A stretch of DNA of 64,000 nt, taken from DASWTL01 sp966250385 (GTDB lineage: Bacteria > Bacteroidota > Bacteroidia > Sphingobacteriales > Sphingobacteriaceae). The stretch spans positions 62,001-126,000 of the forward strand of contig CBINHC010000012.1 in NCBI GenBank assembly GCA_966250385.1, given 5' to 3'. Both the position numbers and the translations under genes were made by a program. Of this stretch, positions 26,654 to 35,623 are shown piece by piece. Under the pieces are notes generated by a model that worked only from the letters and a program-made list of their open reading frames with translations, was not told where the DNA came from and searched no databases. Each line of letters begins with the position of its first letter. Positions within the stretch are counted from its first letter, which is position 1.

Positions 26654-27288
26654 CAGCCGAAAAGATAATAATAATTGTAGATGTAATGCGAAACGGCACC
26701 GCCTACCACGAACAGGTGCCAGACCTCATGAGCGTGCACATACCTGCCGAGCGGCTTGTCATGGTAATAAAACAAGGTACCGCCGATATAGAAGAGGCCG
26801 CCGGCAAACATCCAGAGCAGGGCTTCTATGGGGAGTTTGGCGGCCATTTCGCTTACCAGGGGGATGATCAGGCATCCCATAGCGATATAGATGGTCAGCG
26901 ACAGGGCATTGTTCTGGAGCTTGTTGAAAACCTTGAGGATGCAGCCCAGTGCAGCAATTGACCATATCAGAGCAAACAACGCCCATTTGATGTTTCCGTC
27001 GAAAACGAGGAGAGAAGTAGGCGTATAGGACCCTGCGATCATCAGGTAAATGCAGCAGTGATCGAACTTCTGCCAGAAACGGATTCCCTTCTCGGTGCGG
27101 GGGTAGCCATGGTAGAGGGAACTCGCGCCGAACAGTATGAAGCCGCAGACCCCGTAAACCACTGCAGCGACAAGCTGCAGCAGGGTATGGCTGACCTGGA
27201 TCAGATACCATGCCGCGGGAAGCGCGGCGAGGGCGGGCACAACGTGCGTGAAGAAATTGACCGGTTCACGAATGGCCCTCATCCTCAA
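26653..27288 (-). CDS. Hemolysin III / PAQR-family membrane protein
   Basis: The 211-residue protein has seven predicted helices and the family signatures EPVNFFTHVVPALAAL at residues 6-21, SSLYHGYP near 56, FDHCCIYLMIAGSYTP near 75 and HEVWHLFVVGGA near the C-terminus. The conserved His and Asp residues of these blocks bind zinc in PAQR hydrolases. Bacterial members are called hemolysin III or TrhIII; true haemolytic activity is rarely shown, and roles in membrane-lipid balance are suspected. It overlaps rbfA by four bases. Confidence 0.92.
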   Translation of the reverse strand: MRMRAIREPVNFFTHVVPALAALPAAWYLIQVSHTLLQLVAAVVYGVCGFILFGASSLYHGYPRTEKGIRFWQKFDHCCIYLMIAGSYTPTSLLVFDGNIKWALFALIWSIAALGCILKVFNKLQNNALSLTIYIAMGCLIIPLVSEMAAKLPIEALLWMFAGGLFYIGGTLFYYHDKPLGRYVHAHEVWHLFVVGGAVSHYIYNYYYLFG

Positions 27289-27650
27289 TCCTCCTGCCGT
27301 GGTTCCTTGCTGATCTTATCAAACAGTTTGTCCATCCGTTCCACGTACTGGTTCGTGTCATCCACAAAAAACTCCAGCTGGGGTACAATCCGCGCCTGGT
27401 CCTTGATCCGCCCGCCCAGTTTGTAGCGGATCTCTCCCGCATGGGCCTTGATGGTATTCAGGGCAAGACCGGTATTCTCGGTATTAAAAAAGCTCAGGAA
27501 GACCCGGGCGATGGCAAGATCCGGTGTGACGCGGACTTTGGTAATCGTGACCAGTGTATTGGGAAGGAAGTTCATACCCTCCCGCTGAAAGATCTCAGCG
27601 AGGTCCTTTTGTATGACTCCTGCGAATTTCTGTTGTCGTTTGCTTTCCAT
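27285..27650 (-). CDS. rbfA: Ribosome-binding factor A
   Basis: From ATG 27650 the protein is 121 residues and starts MESKRQQKFAGVIQKDLAEI. The in-frame ATG 126 bases upstream adds a sequence unrelated to the family. The KH-type core is visible in VTITKVRVTPDLAIARVFLSF and IRYKLGGRIKDQARIVPQLEFF. RbfA matures the 30S subunit by acting on the 16S 5' end. It is the first gene of a minus-strand group with the PAQR and M23 genes, overlapping the next start by four bases. Confidence 0.93.
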   Translation of the reverse strand: MESKRQQKFAGVIQKDLAEIFQREGMNFLPNTLVTITKVRVTPDLAIARVFLSFFNTENTGLALNTIKAHAGEIRYKLGGRIKDQARIVPQLEFFVDDTNQYVERMDKLFDKISKEPRQED

Positions 27651-27856
27651 ATTACTATAACGAATGGTTCGGAGAAAGTGTGTTAATCCGGGATAATGGC
27701 GCAAGTTCGGAATTTTGGGTGAGGTAATACAGTGCTGAACGCAGAAGTTTACACCGCGGAGACCAGCTTCCCGCACAGGTCCTTATTTCCGGCCGAAAAA
27801 ACGGAATTCGCTATCCTGTTGCTTTCTAATTTTCTACTTTCGTTAACAAAATATAT

Positions 27857-28690
27857 ATGGGATTCTATACTACAATCAGGAATATGTTCCGGAAGGAATG
27901 GCGGGAAAGGAAAGTACGGCAATTCAAAACCGCGCAGGAGTTCCGGAGAATTTCAAAATATCCGCGCTTTACCGACGGCTATGCGTATCTTTTTGAAAAG
28001 CCCTTCAAATTCCATGACAGTCTGAGCTTCATTCATACCTACAAGGAACTATTTCTGAATGATATATACCGGTTCAAGCCGTCTGAGACCGCTGATATAA
28101 TCGTGGATTGCGGTGCGAACATGGGCCTGAGCATTCTCTACTTCGCCAAGAACTACCCCAAACACAAAATCATCGCTTTCGAGCCGGACGAACGGATTTT
28201 TCCGGTGGTCAGTGAGAATATCAGGACATTCGGCCTGGAGCACGTGACGCTGCATAAGAAGGCGGTCTGGGACAAACATGAGCAACTGAACTTCTTCTCT
28301 GATCAGGGTATGGGCGGACGTATCAACGTTGACTACAGGGATCAGACGCCGTCCGTTATCGAAGCCGTTCCCCTCAGGGACTTTATCGGTCCGGAGGTAG
28401 ATTTTCTGAAGATCGATATTGAAGGCGCCGAAGAAGTCGTACTGAAAGCGACTGCGGGGGCATTAAGGGACGTCCGGAATATCTTCTTTGAGTACCACAA
28501 TGATGTCCGGTCGGGTCAGAGCCTGCACGAGCTGCTCCGACTGATGAAAGAGGAGGGATTCCACTATTACGTTAAGGAATCCGCCACCAGGAAGCGGCCA
28601 TTCGTTGACCAGGACCTGATCTGCGAACGGTTTGACATGGCAATAAATGTCTTTTGTTACAAGGACTTACCCGCCAAGGGCATTCTTTAA
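27857..28690 (+). CDS. FkbM-family methyltransferase
   Basis: This 277-residue protein contains the SAM-binding motif VDCGANMGLSILYFAK near residue 77, an acidic IAFEPDERIF at the end of strand 2, and the FkbM motif DFLKIDIEGAEEVVL near 183. FkbM enzymes O-methylate sugars or related groups, and those next to glycosyltransferases usually decorate surface glycans. Its 3' end overlaps the convergent WbsX gene by 24 bp. A near -7 box TACTTTCG lies at 27835-27842. Confidence 0.9.
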   Translation: MGFYTTIRNMFRKEWRERKVRQFKTAQEFRRISKYPRFTDGYAYLFEKPFKFHDSLSFIHTYKELFLNDIYRFKPSETADIIVDCGANMGLSILYFAKNYPKHKIIAFEPDERIFPVVSENIRTFGLEHVTLHKKAVWDKHEQLNFFSDQGMGGRINVDYRDQTPSVIEAVPLRDFIGPEVDFLKIDIEGAEEVVLKATAGALRDVRNIFFEYHNDVRSGQSLHELLRLMKEEGFHYYVKESATRKRPFVDQDLICERFDMAINVFCYKDLPAKGIL

Positions 28691-29764
28691 CGCCTGGAGG
28701 TAGGCGTGCCCGAATTCCAGGTCAGGTTCCAGGTGACAACCTTCAGCCCATTCATTCCATGCATTGATGAAGAAAATCTGTTCATCCCCCCCGAACCGAT
28801 TACCGGTCTCTTCAACGATCTTACGGGTCCATTCTTCAAATTTCTGCGGGGTTGAATCCCGGTAAATGGTTGCTCCGACATCTCTGCGGGCGGAGTTATC
28901 CCATCCCGGAGCGACACACCGGAAATAAGTGTACGGCTTTGCAGGCCTTGAAAGGATCTGGTCGGCCATGTCCGGATAACTGTAAACCCGGTTTAAGCAA
29001 TACGCGCTGTTTTTTATGCCGAGATTGTGAAGCGTACGGGTCACGACATGTGACAGCCGGTTCCGGTGCGTGAATTTCGGTCCGGAACAGGTCAGGTCAG
29101 GGGCGAACTCCATGGATGCGTCGCACCCATGACCAGCCGGATCCTGATTCCTGAGAAAATTTTCAACGCGAACCAGATACAATCCTTCCAACCCTTCTTT
29201 TCGGGCCTCTTCCTGCCACATAGCCGCCGCCCTGGCGAAGTCAGGATGCAGCTCGGTCCTGTATACTAAAAAAACGGGTTTCCCCATTATCCGTATGTAG
29301 CGCTTGTCTTTGAAAAACGGAAGAAGATACCGGATGTGCCGACGGTCGTCATCATCATCGTAATGCTGCTCCATCAGCACCTCCTTATCCAGGCCGTCCC
29401 AACAGCGGGTCCAGTTTTCGTTTGCCCAGCACAAACAGAATGGGAAGTCCGGTTTTCCGGTCTCCAGCATGGTTTCCAGAGGACGTTCCAGTAACCGGAC
29501 TCCGTTGAACCAATAATGATAATAACAGAATCCGTGTATGCCGTACTGATCCGCGAGTTCAGCCTGCGCTTCCATCACGGAATGAAGGCGAAGATCATAG
29601 AAACCGAGATCTGAGGGAATATGAGGCTGATAATGACCCGGAAACCGCGGCCTGGCCCGGGCCACTTTCCGCCACTCCGTAAATCCTTTTCCCCACCACT
29701 GATCATTTTCAGGGATCGGATGGAACTGCGGAAGATACAGGGCAATAGGCTTGATGGACGACAT
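28667..29764 (-). CDS. WbsX-like, glycoside hydrolase family 99-like protein
   Basis: The 365-residue protein opens with IALYLPQFHPIPEN and WWGKGFTEWRKV, and ends with FFINAWNEWAEGCHLEPD, the hallmark blocks of WbsX/GT-WbsX proteins found in O-antigen and capsule clusters. A DDDDD run near residue 140 and FCLCWANENWTRCW are also typical. The fold is that of GH99 endo-mannosidase, but the activity of WbsX proteins in glycan synthesis is not settled. It is the last gene of a four-gene minus-strand unit of glycosyltransferases. Confidence 0.88.
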   Translation of the reverse strand: MSSIKPIALYLPQFHPIPENDQWWGKGFTEWRKVARARPRFPGHYQPHIPSDLGFYDLRLHSVMEAQAELADQYGIHGFCYYHYWFNGVRLLERPLETMLETGKPDFPFCLCWANENWTRCWDGLDKEVLMEQHYDDDDDRRHIRYLLPFFKDKRYIRIMGKPVFLVYRTELHPDFARAAAMWQEEARKEGLEGLYLVRVENFLRNQDPAGHGCDASMEFAPDLTCSGPKFTHRNRLSHVVTRTLHNLGIKNSAYCLNRVYSYPDMADQILSRPAKPYTYFRCVAPGWDNSARRDVGATIYRDSTPQKFEEWTRKIVEETGNRFGGDEQIFFINAWNEWAEGCHLEPDLEFGHAYLQALKNALGG

Positions 29765-29776
29765 ACCGAAATCCGG

Positions 29777-30607
29777 TTAATAAATAGTGTATCCTGACGT
29801 TAAACAGCTGCGAATACCGCGTTCGCTTTGCACCTTTTTCGACTCGATCGCATACATCAGAATATCGTCATTGTCTTTTTCCATGCTCCGGTCGGCGATG
29901 GCATGGTAGATATGGTAGCAGATGCCTCCGAACTTAATGAAGAGACGTTTCACCCCCTTATTGATCAGACGGGCGGCAATTTCGCTGTCTTCCTTTCCCC
30001 AGCCCCTGATCGAAGCTTCATAGCCGTCTACGGCAATCAGGTCGGATCTCCAGAACGACATATTGCAGCCCTTCACATAGTAAGGTTGCGCCATTTTATA
30101 TCTTGAAGCCAAAAGGGATGTAAGAAAGGGGATCCGAAGCCCGTTCAGGCGGTTATCCCCGTAAATGAGCATCCGGGTCCGATCCGGGATCTCGCCTTCC
30201 TGAAGAATTTTCCTGGAGAAGCCCTCGGACAACAGGATTCTGCTTCCCGAAATAAACCTGTTGGGGGTTGCAAGCGTGATATGGTCTTTTACAAAGTCCG
30301 GGTGAAGGATCAGGTCGCCGTCGACCTGGATTATATAATCGCCTTTGGAAACCCAAATGGCCTTATTCCGGATCTCAGCCAGCTTGAAGCCGGTATCTTC
30401 ATGCCAGACGTGCTTAACCTCCATCGGCAATATGGCCTTATATCGCTTCACCAGCTCGATCGTCTCTGCTCTGGAGCCGTCATCGGCAATGATCAGTTCG
30501 CACGGAGGATGTGTTTGTGCTGCAATACTCTTGAGGCACATTTCCAGCGCTTCCGGCCAGTTATAGGTTGATATGATTAAAGAAACGGATAACGGCTTCA
30601 CAAGCAT
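29777..30607 (-). CDS. Family 2 glycosyltransferase with galactosyltransferase-like C-terminus
   Basis: A 276-residue GT-A enzyme. SLIISTYNWPEALEMCL at the N-terminus binds the nucleotide sugar, followed by IADDGS near residue 42 and the metal-binding QVDGDLIL near 95. The C-terminal GWGKEDSEIAARL block is the Glyco_transf_7C motif that positions the catalytic acid. It transfers one sugar to a growing surface glycan, probably in the cytoplasm. It overlaps the preceding glycosyltransferase by 10 bases and precedes the WbsX gene by 12. Confidence 0.93.
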   Translation of the reverse strand: MLVKPLSVSLIISTYNWPEALEMCLKSIAAQTHPPCELIIADDGSRAETIELVKRYKAILPMEVKHVWHEDTGFKLAEIRNKAIWVSKGDYIIQVDGDLILHPDFVKDHITLATPNRFISGSRILLSEGFSRKILQEGEIPDRTRMLIYGDNRLNGLRIPFLTSLLASRYKMAQPYYVKGCNMSFWRSDLIAVDGYEASIRGWGKEDSEIAARLINKGVKRLFIKFGGICYHIYHAIADRSMEKDNDDILMYAIESKKVQSERGIRSCLTSGYTIY

Positions 30608-31512
30608 TGTTTTCTTAAAAAATTAAGCTTCTTCATATAGGACTTGGAATACCACGGATATAGCTCCCGATGATGCCTCAGGAGAAACAAAAACAGATCC
30701 GCCTTCCCGAACATACCCGTTGCGGCTCCTTTCTTTTTCCGGATAAACCCCAAAATAAACCTGATCTTCCAATCGTCTAAGAAGCTACAACGTGAAAAGG
30801 CCTCCAATCGGTCTAAATTTTTTTCAATTTTTAAACGCCTGGACTCCTTCTGACGGCTAATGGTTTGGATTACTGATTCCGGATGTATACGGTATCTGGT
30901 CAGTACTTGATTCAAATAAATTACCTTTCCGACGTTGGATGCAACAAAACCCATCCACCAGTCATAGTACTGAATCCCGGCGGGAATGGGCAGAATGAAC
31001 TTTTTCAGCTCTTTTCTGAACAGGCAGGTATGGCCGGTTATGAAATTCCCTTCGAGAAAACTTTTGAACCCGGGATTGTCGACATGCATAATCCGGTCGT
31101 CCAGTCCGCCCGCTATTTCGGATCCTGATTCATCGATCAGACCGGAGTTACTGTATATAAGAATACCCCCGCCAAGCCCCCGGACCAATTGTTCCACCTT
31201 ACCGGTAAGCCAGATATCATCCTGATCGCTGATAGCGATCAATTCGCCCTCAGCCAGCTCTATTCCCCTGGCGAAACTTTGATTAAAGCCGACATTGACA
31301 TCGTTCCTGAAGATTCTGAGCCGGTTATCCGACTGTCCGATCTCAGTGATCACATCCAGACTGTTGTCAGTGGATTTATCGTCGATGATAACCAGTTCAA
31401 GATTACGGTAAGTTTGATTCAATATGGAGCGGATCTGTTCTTCCAGGTATTTGGACCCGTTATACACGGACATCACTACAGACACTAAAGGCTCCGCGAA
31501 AACAACTGCCAT
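30598..31512 (-). CDS. Family 2 glycosyltransferase
   Basis: A 304-residue GT-A enzyme with PLVSVVMSVYNGSKYLEEQI at its start, IDDKSTDNSLDV near residue 42 and the metal motif ISDQDDIWL near 94. It resembles rhamnosyl- or galactosyl-transferases of O-antigen clusters. The C-terminal 80 residues are basic and helical, perhaps for membrane association. Codon use is more AT-rich than in the flanking housekeeping genes, in keeping with an accessory glycan locus. It lies 9 bp downstream of another GT2 gene. Confidence 0.93.
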   Translation of the reverse strand: MAVVFAEPLVSVVMSVYNGSKYLEEQIRSILNQTYRNLELVIIDDKSTDNSLDVITEIGQSDNRLRIFRNDVNVGFNQSFARGIELAEGELIAISDQDDIWLTGKVEQLVRGLGGGILIYSNSGLIDESGSEIAGGLDDRIMHVDNPGFKSFLEGNFITGHTCLFRKELKKFILPIPAGIQYYDWWMGFVASNVGKVIYLNQVLTRYRIHPESVIQTISRQKESRRLKIEKNLDRLEAFSRCSFLDDWKIRFILGFIRKKKGAATGMFGKADLFLFLLRHHRELYPWYSKSYMKKLNFLRKQCL

Positions 31513-31521
31513 GATGCCGAC

Positions 31522-32397
31522 TTATATTAGTTCATAGTTCCGGTACTCACCCAGGCGCCAGCCGGTCCAGTCTTCCAGCAACTGGAGGAATCGTCTCCTC
31601 AGACTCATCTTTTTGTTGAGCCGGGTAGGGTCAAATGAGAACTTCCAGTTAACGGCGTCAATCCGCTTACGCATGACCTCAGGATGGGTGCCGTTAAACC
31701 TGAGAAGCCGGTCGGCGTTTCCGTAATCGAACTCATGATCCTGCGGAATCCCGGTTCTTGCCCATGGCTCGTTGGTATAGAACTGGTTGAAGTTGCGGAC
31801 CTTGTTTCCGAGGCCAACAGGCGGTTTGACCCAGCCATAATGATAGACGTAGGCGTCGACGGGCTTAACGCGGATCTTCCTGTCGTCCTTGCGGAAACCC
31901 TGCGCATCCTTATAGGAATGGACTCCGGGCCGGAATTTCAGAACCCGGATCTCGTTCCGGTACCATCTTCTTGAAGAGGCTACGAAATCATAGGATCCAT
32001 AGAAGTGCAGGTACTTGAAGAGCAGTCCCTCAACGGATTCATCGTCCTTATACATTTCCATCGCCCTCCGGATCTCAGCATGATACTGTTCATGAACCAC
32101 TTCGTCTCCCTGAATGTAAAACGCCCAGTCCGTATCGGGGGAAATGGCCGCATAGGCCTTGTCGGTTTCCATCGCGAAGGCCCGCCCCCCTTCCCGGGCT
32201 TTCTCATCCCAGGTCGTCTCGATGATCCGGATCTTGGGCGATCCTATCTGACGGATGAGGGACAGGGTATCATCATCGGAATCGCCTACCGCCACTACGA
32301 ATTCATCGCAAAGGGGCAGGATCGACCGGATAGCTTCAGAAATCGGGTAATCGTTCCGGATGGCGTTCCGGATAAAACTAAAACCAGTTACTTTCAT
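31522..32397 (-). CDS. Family 2 glycosyltransferase-like protein
   Basis: A 291-residue protein beginning MKVTGFSFIRNAIRNDYPI, then VVAVGDSDDDTLSLI near residue 36 and WAFYIQGDEVVHE near 94, which are GT-A-like acidic motifs. The C-terminal half has many aromatic residues (RRWYRNEIRVL, VYHYGWVKPP), a pattern typical of a Bacteroidota GT2-like group. The sugar is unknown. It is the first gene of the four-gene glycan unit and lies 87 bp from the divergent meaB. Confidence 0.85.
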   Translation of the reverse strand: MKVTGFSFIRNAIRNDYPISEAIRSILPLCDEFVVAVGDSDDDTLSLIRQIGSPKIRIIETTWDEKAREGGRAFAMETDKAYAAISPDTDWAFYIQGDEVVHEQYHAEIRRAMEMYKDDESVEGLLFKYLHFYGSYDFVASSRRWYRNEIRVLKFRPGVHSYKDAQGFRKDDRKIRVKPVDAYVYHYGWVKPPVGLGNKVRNFNQFYTNEPWARTGIPQDHEFDYGNADRLLRFNGTHPEVMRKRIDAVNWKFSFDPTRLNKKMSLRRRFLQLLEDWTGWRLGEYRNYELI

Positions 32398-32484
32398 AGG
32401 TTCACAGACGGTAAAGGTAACAACTATCGTTCTGTAATATTTCAGATACGGGCAAAATCGCCGAAAAAGTGTTTTTTTTGTACC

Positions 32485-33375
32485 ATGATTTCTGACGATC
32501 CCAACCTCCGGAACCAGCGGACGGACTTCCGCTCCCTGGCGCGGATGCTCACTAAAGTGGAGAACGACATGCCGGGTTCCGCTGAACTCCTGAAGAGTCT
32601 GAAGGGCTCCGACGTGCCGGTCATCGGAATCACCGGTCCGCCGGGGGCCGGGAAAAGCACCCTCGTCAATGCGCTGATCAATGAACTCGGCCGGGAAGAT
32701 AAGCGGATCGCGGTCCTGGCGGTCGACCCGACCTCTCCTTTTAACTTTGGTTCCCTGCTCGGCGACCGCATCCGCATGGCGGAGCAGTTCAATAAAGAAA
32801 ACGTTTATATCCGGTCCATCGCCACCCGGGGATCACTCGGCGGGCTCTCTGCGAAATCCATCGAGTTGGTGGACGTACTGAAATCTGCGGGATTCGATTA
32901 TATCCTTGTGGAAACGGTGGGCGTCGGACAATCGGAGGTGGAGATTGCCGGCCTGGCCGACGTAACTCTGGTCGTCCTGGTCCCCGAATCCGGCGATGAG
33001 ATCCAACAGATCAAATCGGGCCTGATGGAAATCGCGGACATCTTCGTGGTGAACAAATGCGACCGGGAAGGAGCGGATCGGTTTGCGTCCGACCTGCAAA
33101 AGCTCGTAAGAGGGTTGGGCATTCCCGTGATCAAAACGATCGCTGACAAAAAGACAGGGCTGGACCACCTGGTTAAAGCCATCGAAAAACAAAACAAGAC
33201 CCGCCACGTGCGGCGTGAACAACTGCTCACCGATAAGGCATGGAAGCTGCTTCAGGAAGGAATCATAGGGAGAGTTGACCGGAAGGCGTTCCAGAGCCGG
33301 CTGGTCAGCGAACACGCCAGCCCGGACTTCAACCTGTACCGTTTCATAGAAGCCGAGTTAAAAAAGTTGTCCTGA
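32485..33375 (+). CDS. meaB: Methylmalonyl-CoA mutase-associated GTPase
   Basis: Starting at ATG 32485 (the open frame extends upstream but antisense to the glycosyltransferase) this is a 296-residue G3E P-loop GTPase. Walker A GPPGAGKST lies near residue 50, followed by VDPTSPFNFGSLLGDRIRM, ETVGVGQSEVEIAGLAD and the base-recognition NKCDREGA. MeaB loads and protects adenosylcobalamin in methylmalonyl-CoA mutase. The mutase genes are not in the window, and MeaB stands alone here. About 360 bp without a gene follow. Confidence 0.93.
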   Translation: MISDDPNLRNQRTDFRSLARMLTKVENDMPGSAELLKSLKGSDVPVIGITGPPGAGKSTLVNALINELGREDKRIAVLAVDPTSPFNFGSLLGDRIRMAEQFNKENVYIRSIATRGSLGGLSAKSIELVDVLKSAGFDYILVETVGVGQSEVEIAGLADVTLVVLVPESGDEIQQIKSGLMEIADIFVVNKCDREGADRFASDLQKLVRGLGIPVIKTIADKKTGLDHLVKAIEKQNKTRHVRREQLLTDKAWKLLQEGIIGRVDRKAFQSRLVSEHASPDFNLYRFIEAELKKLS

Positions 33376-33736
33376 CGAAACTGTCCTGTAAAAGCGACAG
33401 GATTCAGAATCCCATACAGTTATGCAGGTTAAAGCCGTCCCGGCACACTAAAAAACAGCGCCGGCAAATCTTTCACGGACGGCACCACGGTTTAAGTATT
33501 AATTTATCAGGGGGCAGATTCGGGGAAACCATTTGCCGGTTGCGTCGTACAATTTAAGTAATAGAAAAACGGATTGCCTGCTGCCCTTTTTAAAAATTGC
33601 GCAAACCTTCACGACAAAGAAATGTTTCAGTAGTGATATTGGAACACTCTTTGAAGATTTACGGAGCAAGCCTTATCGTAATTTTTGCAAACAATTACAC
33701 AATTAAAAATCGTTTAACCTTTAAAACAAACAGAGT
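33376..33736. other. Intergenic region between meaB and the OmpA gene
   Basis: No credible coding frame was seen. A 6-bp hairpin TCCTGT/ACAGGA lies just after meaB but lacks a T-tract. The last 130 bp are AT-rich and probably hold the OmpA promoter and a long 5' leader. TAATTTTTG near 33680 is close to a -7 box but one base too long. Confidence 0.5.
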
Positions 33737-35026
33737 ATGAATTATTCTACAATTAGGAAAGTTGTTGCATGCTCCTTGGTAGCAGTGCTGGGGGTGACTG
33801 CCTCTTATGCACAGGACACTACCATGACTACAACAACAACCACCTCGTCTTCAGCCAAGGTATTTGGTGGGCGAGCTCAGTACAGAACATGGTCCATTGG
33901 CTTGAATGCGGGTGTTCTTGCACCGATCTCCATCATCAGCGGAGCAAATGACTTCAATGACTGGGATTTGAACCTCGGTTATGGTCTGACCATCCGCAAA
34001 CAGCTCGGACATGCTTTCGGACTGGAAGGTGCCTTCCTCCGCGGAAAGGTTTCCGGAGCAAATGACCCGGGTGAAGGACCGATCAATACCGCAGCAACAT
34101 CTTTTGAAACAGATCTTGACTGGAGTGCTGCACTGACCGGCGTGGTAAACGTGGCAACGGCGGACTTCTTGAGAAGAGAAAATAACGTCAACTTCTTCCT
34201 GAAGGCTGGTGCCGGTATCGTAGGCTATAACATCAACGTGGTACCAGGCGGTGACCAGGGCAGCCGTAAAGAGCTGTTCTTCCCGGTTGGCGTAGGCGTG
34301 AAGTTCAAACTATCGGACCGCGTTGCGCTGGATCTGGGTTATACTTCCAGCTTTATGGATGCTGACAACCTGGATGGAACCTGGGCAAGAAACGACCTGG
34401 ATACCTGGTCTTACGGTTACGGTGGTTTAGACTTCTCACTCGGATCTTCTTCAAAACCAAGCCTCGAGTGGGTCAACCCGGTTGCCGTTATGTATGACGA
34501 TCTGAAAGATCCGACCTTACGCCAGGAAGTAGAAGCATTAAAAGGTCGTGTTACTGCACTTGAACAACAAGATCTTTTGAAAGATACCGATGGAGACGGT
34601 GTGGCTGACCGCCTGGATAAATGCCCTGACACTCCTGCAGGTACTCAGGTTACCGGTTCCGGATGTCCGATCGAGTTCCCTGTAGATTCTACCATGATGG
34701 GCACTTATGAAAACATCCAGTTCGAGTTCGATTCTTCTGTGCTGAGAACCTCTGCTTATCCTACCCTGGACAAGGTGTCTTCCGATATGAGAAGCAACTC
34801 TTCTGCAACCCTGACCCTGGAAGGACACGCATCTGCGGAAGGTACTGAAGAGTACAACATGAACCTTTCAAGAGACAGAGCAAACTCTGTTAAAACTTAC
34901 CTGGTGAATTCAGGTGTGGATGCAAACAGAATCACTGTGCGCGCTCTTGGAGAAACAAAACCAATCGCTTCCAACGCAACAGAAGCAGGACGAGTGAAAA
35001 ACCGTCGTGTTGAGTTCAAAAAGTAA
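33737..35026 (+). CDS. OmpA-family outer membrane protein with TSP3 repeat
   Basis: The 429-residue protein has a signal peptide (to about residue 25, ending SYAQ), a beta-barrel-like region (about 40-245), a short coiled coil with LRQEVEALKGRVTALEQQ, and a thrombospondin type 3 calcium repeat DTDGDGVADRLDKCPDTPAG. A C-terminal OmpA peptidoglycan-binding domain follows (about 320-429), with FEFDSSVLR, LEGHASAEGTEEYN and LSRDRANSVKTYL. It ties the outer membrane to the cell wall and is probably abundant. A strong terminator follows. This is a typical Bacteroidota OmpA. Confidence 0.95.
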   Translation: MNYSTIRKVVACSLVAVLGVTASYAQDTTMTTTTTTSSSAKVFGGRAQYRTWSIGLNAGVLAPISIISGANDFNDWDLNLGYGLTIRKQLGHAFGLEGAFLRGKVSGANDPGEGPINTAATSFETDLDWSAALTGVVNVATADFLRRENNVNFFLKAGAGIVGYNINVVPGGDQGSRKELFFPVGVGVKFKLSDRVALDLGYTSSFMDADNLDGTWARNDLDTWSYGYGGLDFSLGSSSKPSLEWVNPVAVMYDDLKDPTLRQEVEALKGRVTALEQQDLLKDTDGDGVADRLDKCPDTPAGTQVTGSGCPIEFPVDSTMMGTYENIQFEFDSSVLRTSAYPTLDKVSSDMRSNSSATLTLEGHASAEGTEEYNMNLSRDRANSVKTYLVNSGVDANRITVRALGETKPIASNATEAGRVKNRRVEFKK

Positions 35027-35045
35027 TACCTGCCCTTAGGAGGCT

Positions 35046-35081
35046 AAAAAAGAGTTCCGGATATCCGGGACTCTTTTTTTT
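35046..35081 (+). terminator. Intrinsic terminator after the OmpA gene
   Basis: AAAAAAGAGT (35046-35055), palindromic CCGGATATCCGG (35057-35068) and ACTCTTTTTTT (35070-35080) form a stable stem and T-tract. Confidence 0.9.
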
Positions 35082-35086
35082 ATTGC

Positions 35087-35094
35087 TAATTTTG
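35087..35094 (+). promoter_or_regulatory. Consensus -7 box 4 nt before the 46-aa gene
   Basis: TAATTTTG fits TAnnTTTG exactly and ends 4 nt before the ATG at 35099, suggesting a leaderless start for the small gene and the operon behind it. Confidence 0.5.
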
Positions 35095-35098
35095 TTAG

Positions 35099-35239
35099 AT
35101 GTATTTTTTCCGCAAAAAAGACCCGAACCGGCCCACCAGCTTCAATCTGCGTGTCATGCACGCGATTAATGCAACCGCCATCATTCTTTTTCTGGCGGGG
35201 CTGATCTACAAATTAATTGAATGGTTTATTCTTGATTAA
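35099..35239 (+). CDS. Small membrane protein (46 aa), unknown function
   Basis: The ATG at 35099 opens 46 codons ending at TAA 35237-35239, with the ridA ATG starting on the very next base. The peptide begins MYFFRKKDPNRPTSFNLR and has one hydrophobic helix (about residues 24-42, AINATAIILFLAGLIYKLI). A perfect -7 box immediately upstream and the exact abutment with ridA argue for a real gene. The basic N-terminus and single helix suggest an inner-membrane peptide with its N-terminus in the cytoplasm. No family was recognised with confidence. Confidence 0.65.
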   Translation: MYFFRKKDPNRPTSFNLRVMHAINATAIILFLAGLIYKLIEWFILD

Positions 35240-35620
35240 ATGAAAAACGTTATACACACAGCCAGCGCCCCCCAGCCGATCGGGCCGTACAGCCAGGCCG
35301 TCCGGGCCGGCAACATGCTTTTTCTTTCCGGACAGATCGCAATCGATCCCGCAACCGGCGAGCTGGTCGCCGGCGACCTGGCATCGGAGACCCGGCAGGT
35401 CATGGAAAATATCCGCGCAGTCCTCGCGGAAGCCGGTGCCGAACTGGCGGACGTGGTTAAGACCACGATCTTCCTGACCGATATGGGGGATTTCCAGGCC
35501 GTCAACGAAGTTTACGGAACGTATTTCGAGGGTAACTTCCCGGCTCGCGAGACAGTTGCCGTGGCGGGCCTACCTAAGAACGTTCGTGTCGAAATCTCTG
35601 TTATTGCCGTTAAGTCCTGA
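35240..35620 (+). CDS. ridA: RidA-family enamine/imine deaminase
   Basis: The 126-residue protein matches the YjgF/YER057c/UK114 family throughout: HTASAPQPIGPYSQAV at the N-terminus, MLFLSGQIAIDP near residue 31, and the C-terminal NVRVEISVIAV with the arginine that binds the substrate carboxylate. RidA hydrolyses reactive 2-aminoacrylate and related enamines released by PLP enzymes. It begins directly after the 46-aa gene and is followed 3 bp later by an EamA transporter gene, so the three are likely one transcript. Confidence 0.95.
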   Translation: MKNVIHTASAPQPIGPYSQAVRAGNMLFLSGQIAIDPATGELVAGDLASETRQVMENIRAVLAEAGAELADVVKTTIFLTDMGDFQAVNEVYGTYFEGNFPARETVAVAGLPKNVRVEISVIAVKS

Positions 35621-35623
35621 TTC

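Noticed and set aside
33385..33410. TCCTGT/ACAGGA hairpin after meaB as a terminator.
   Set aside because: There is no T-run behind it.
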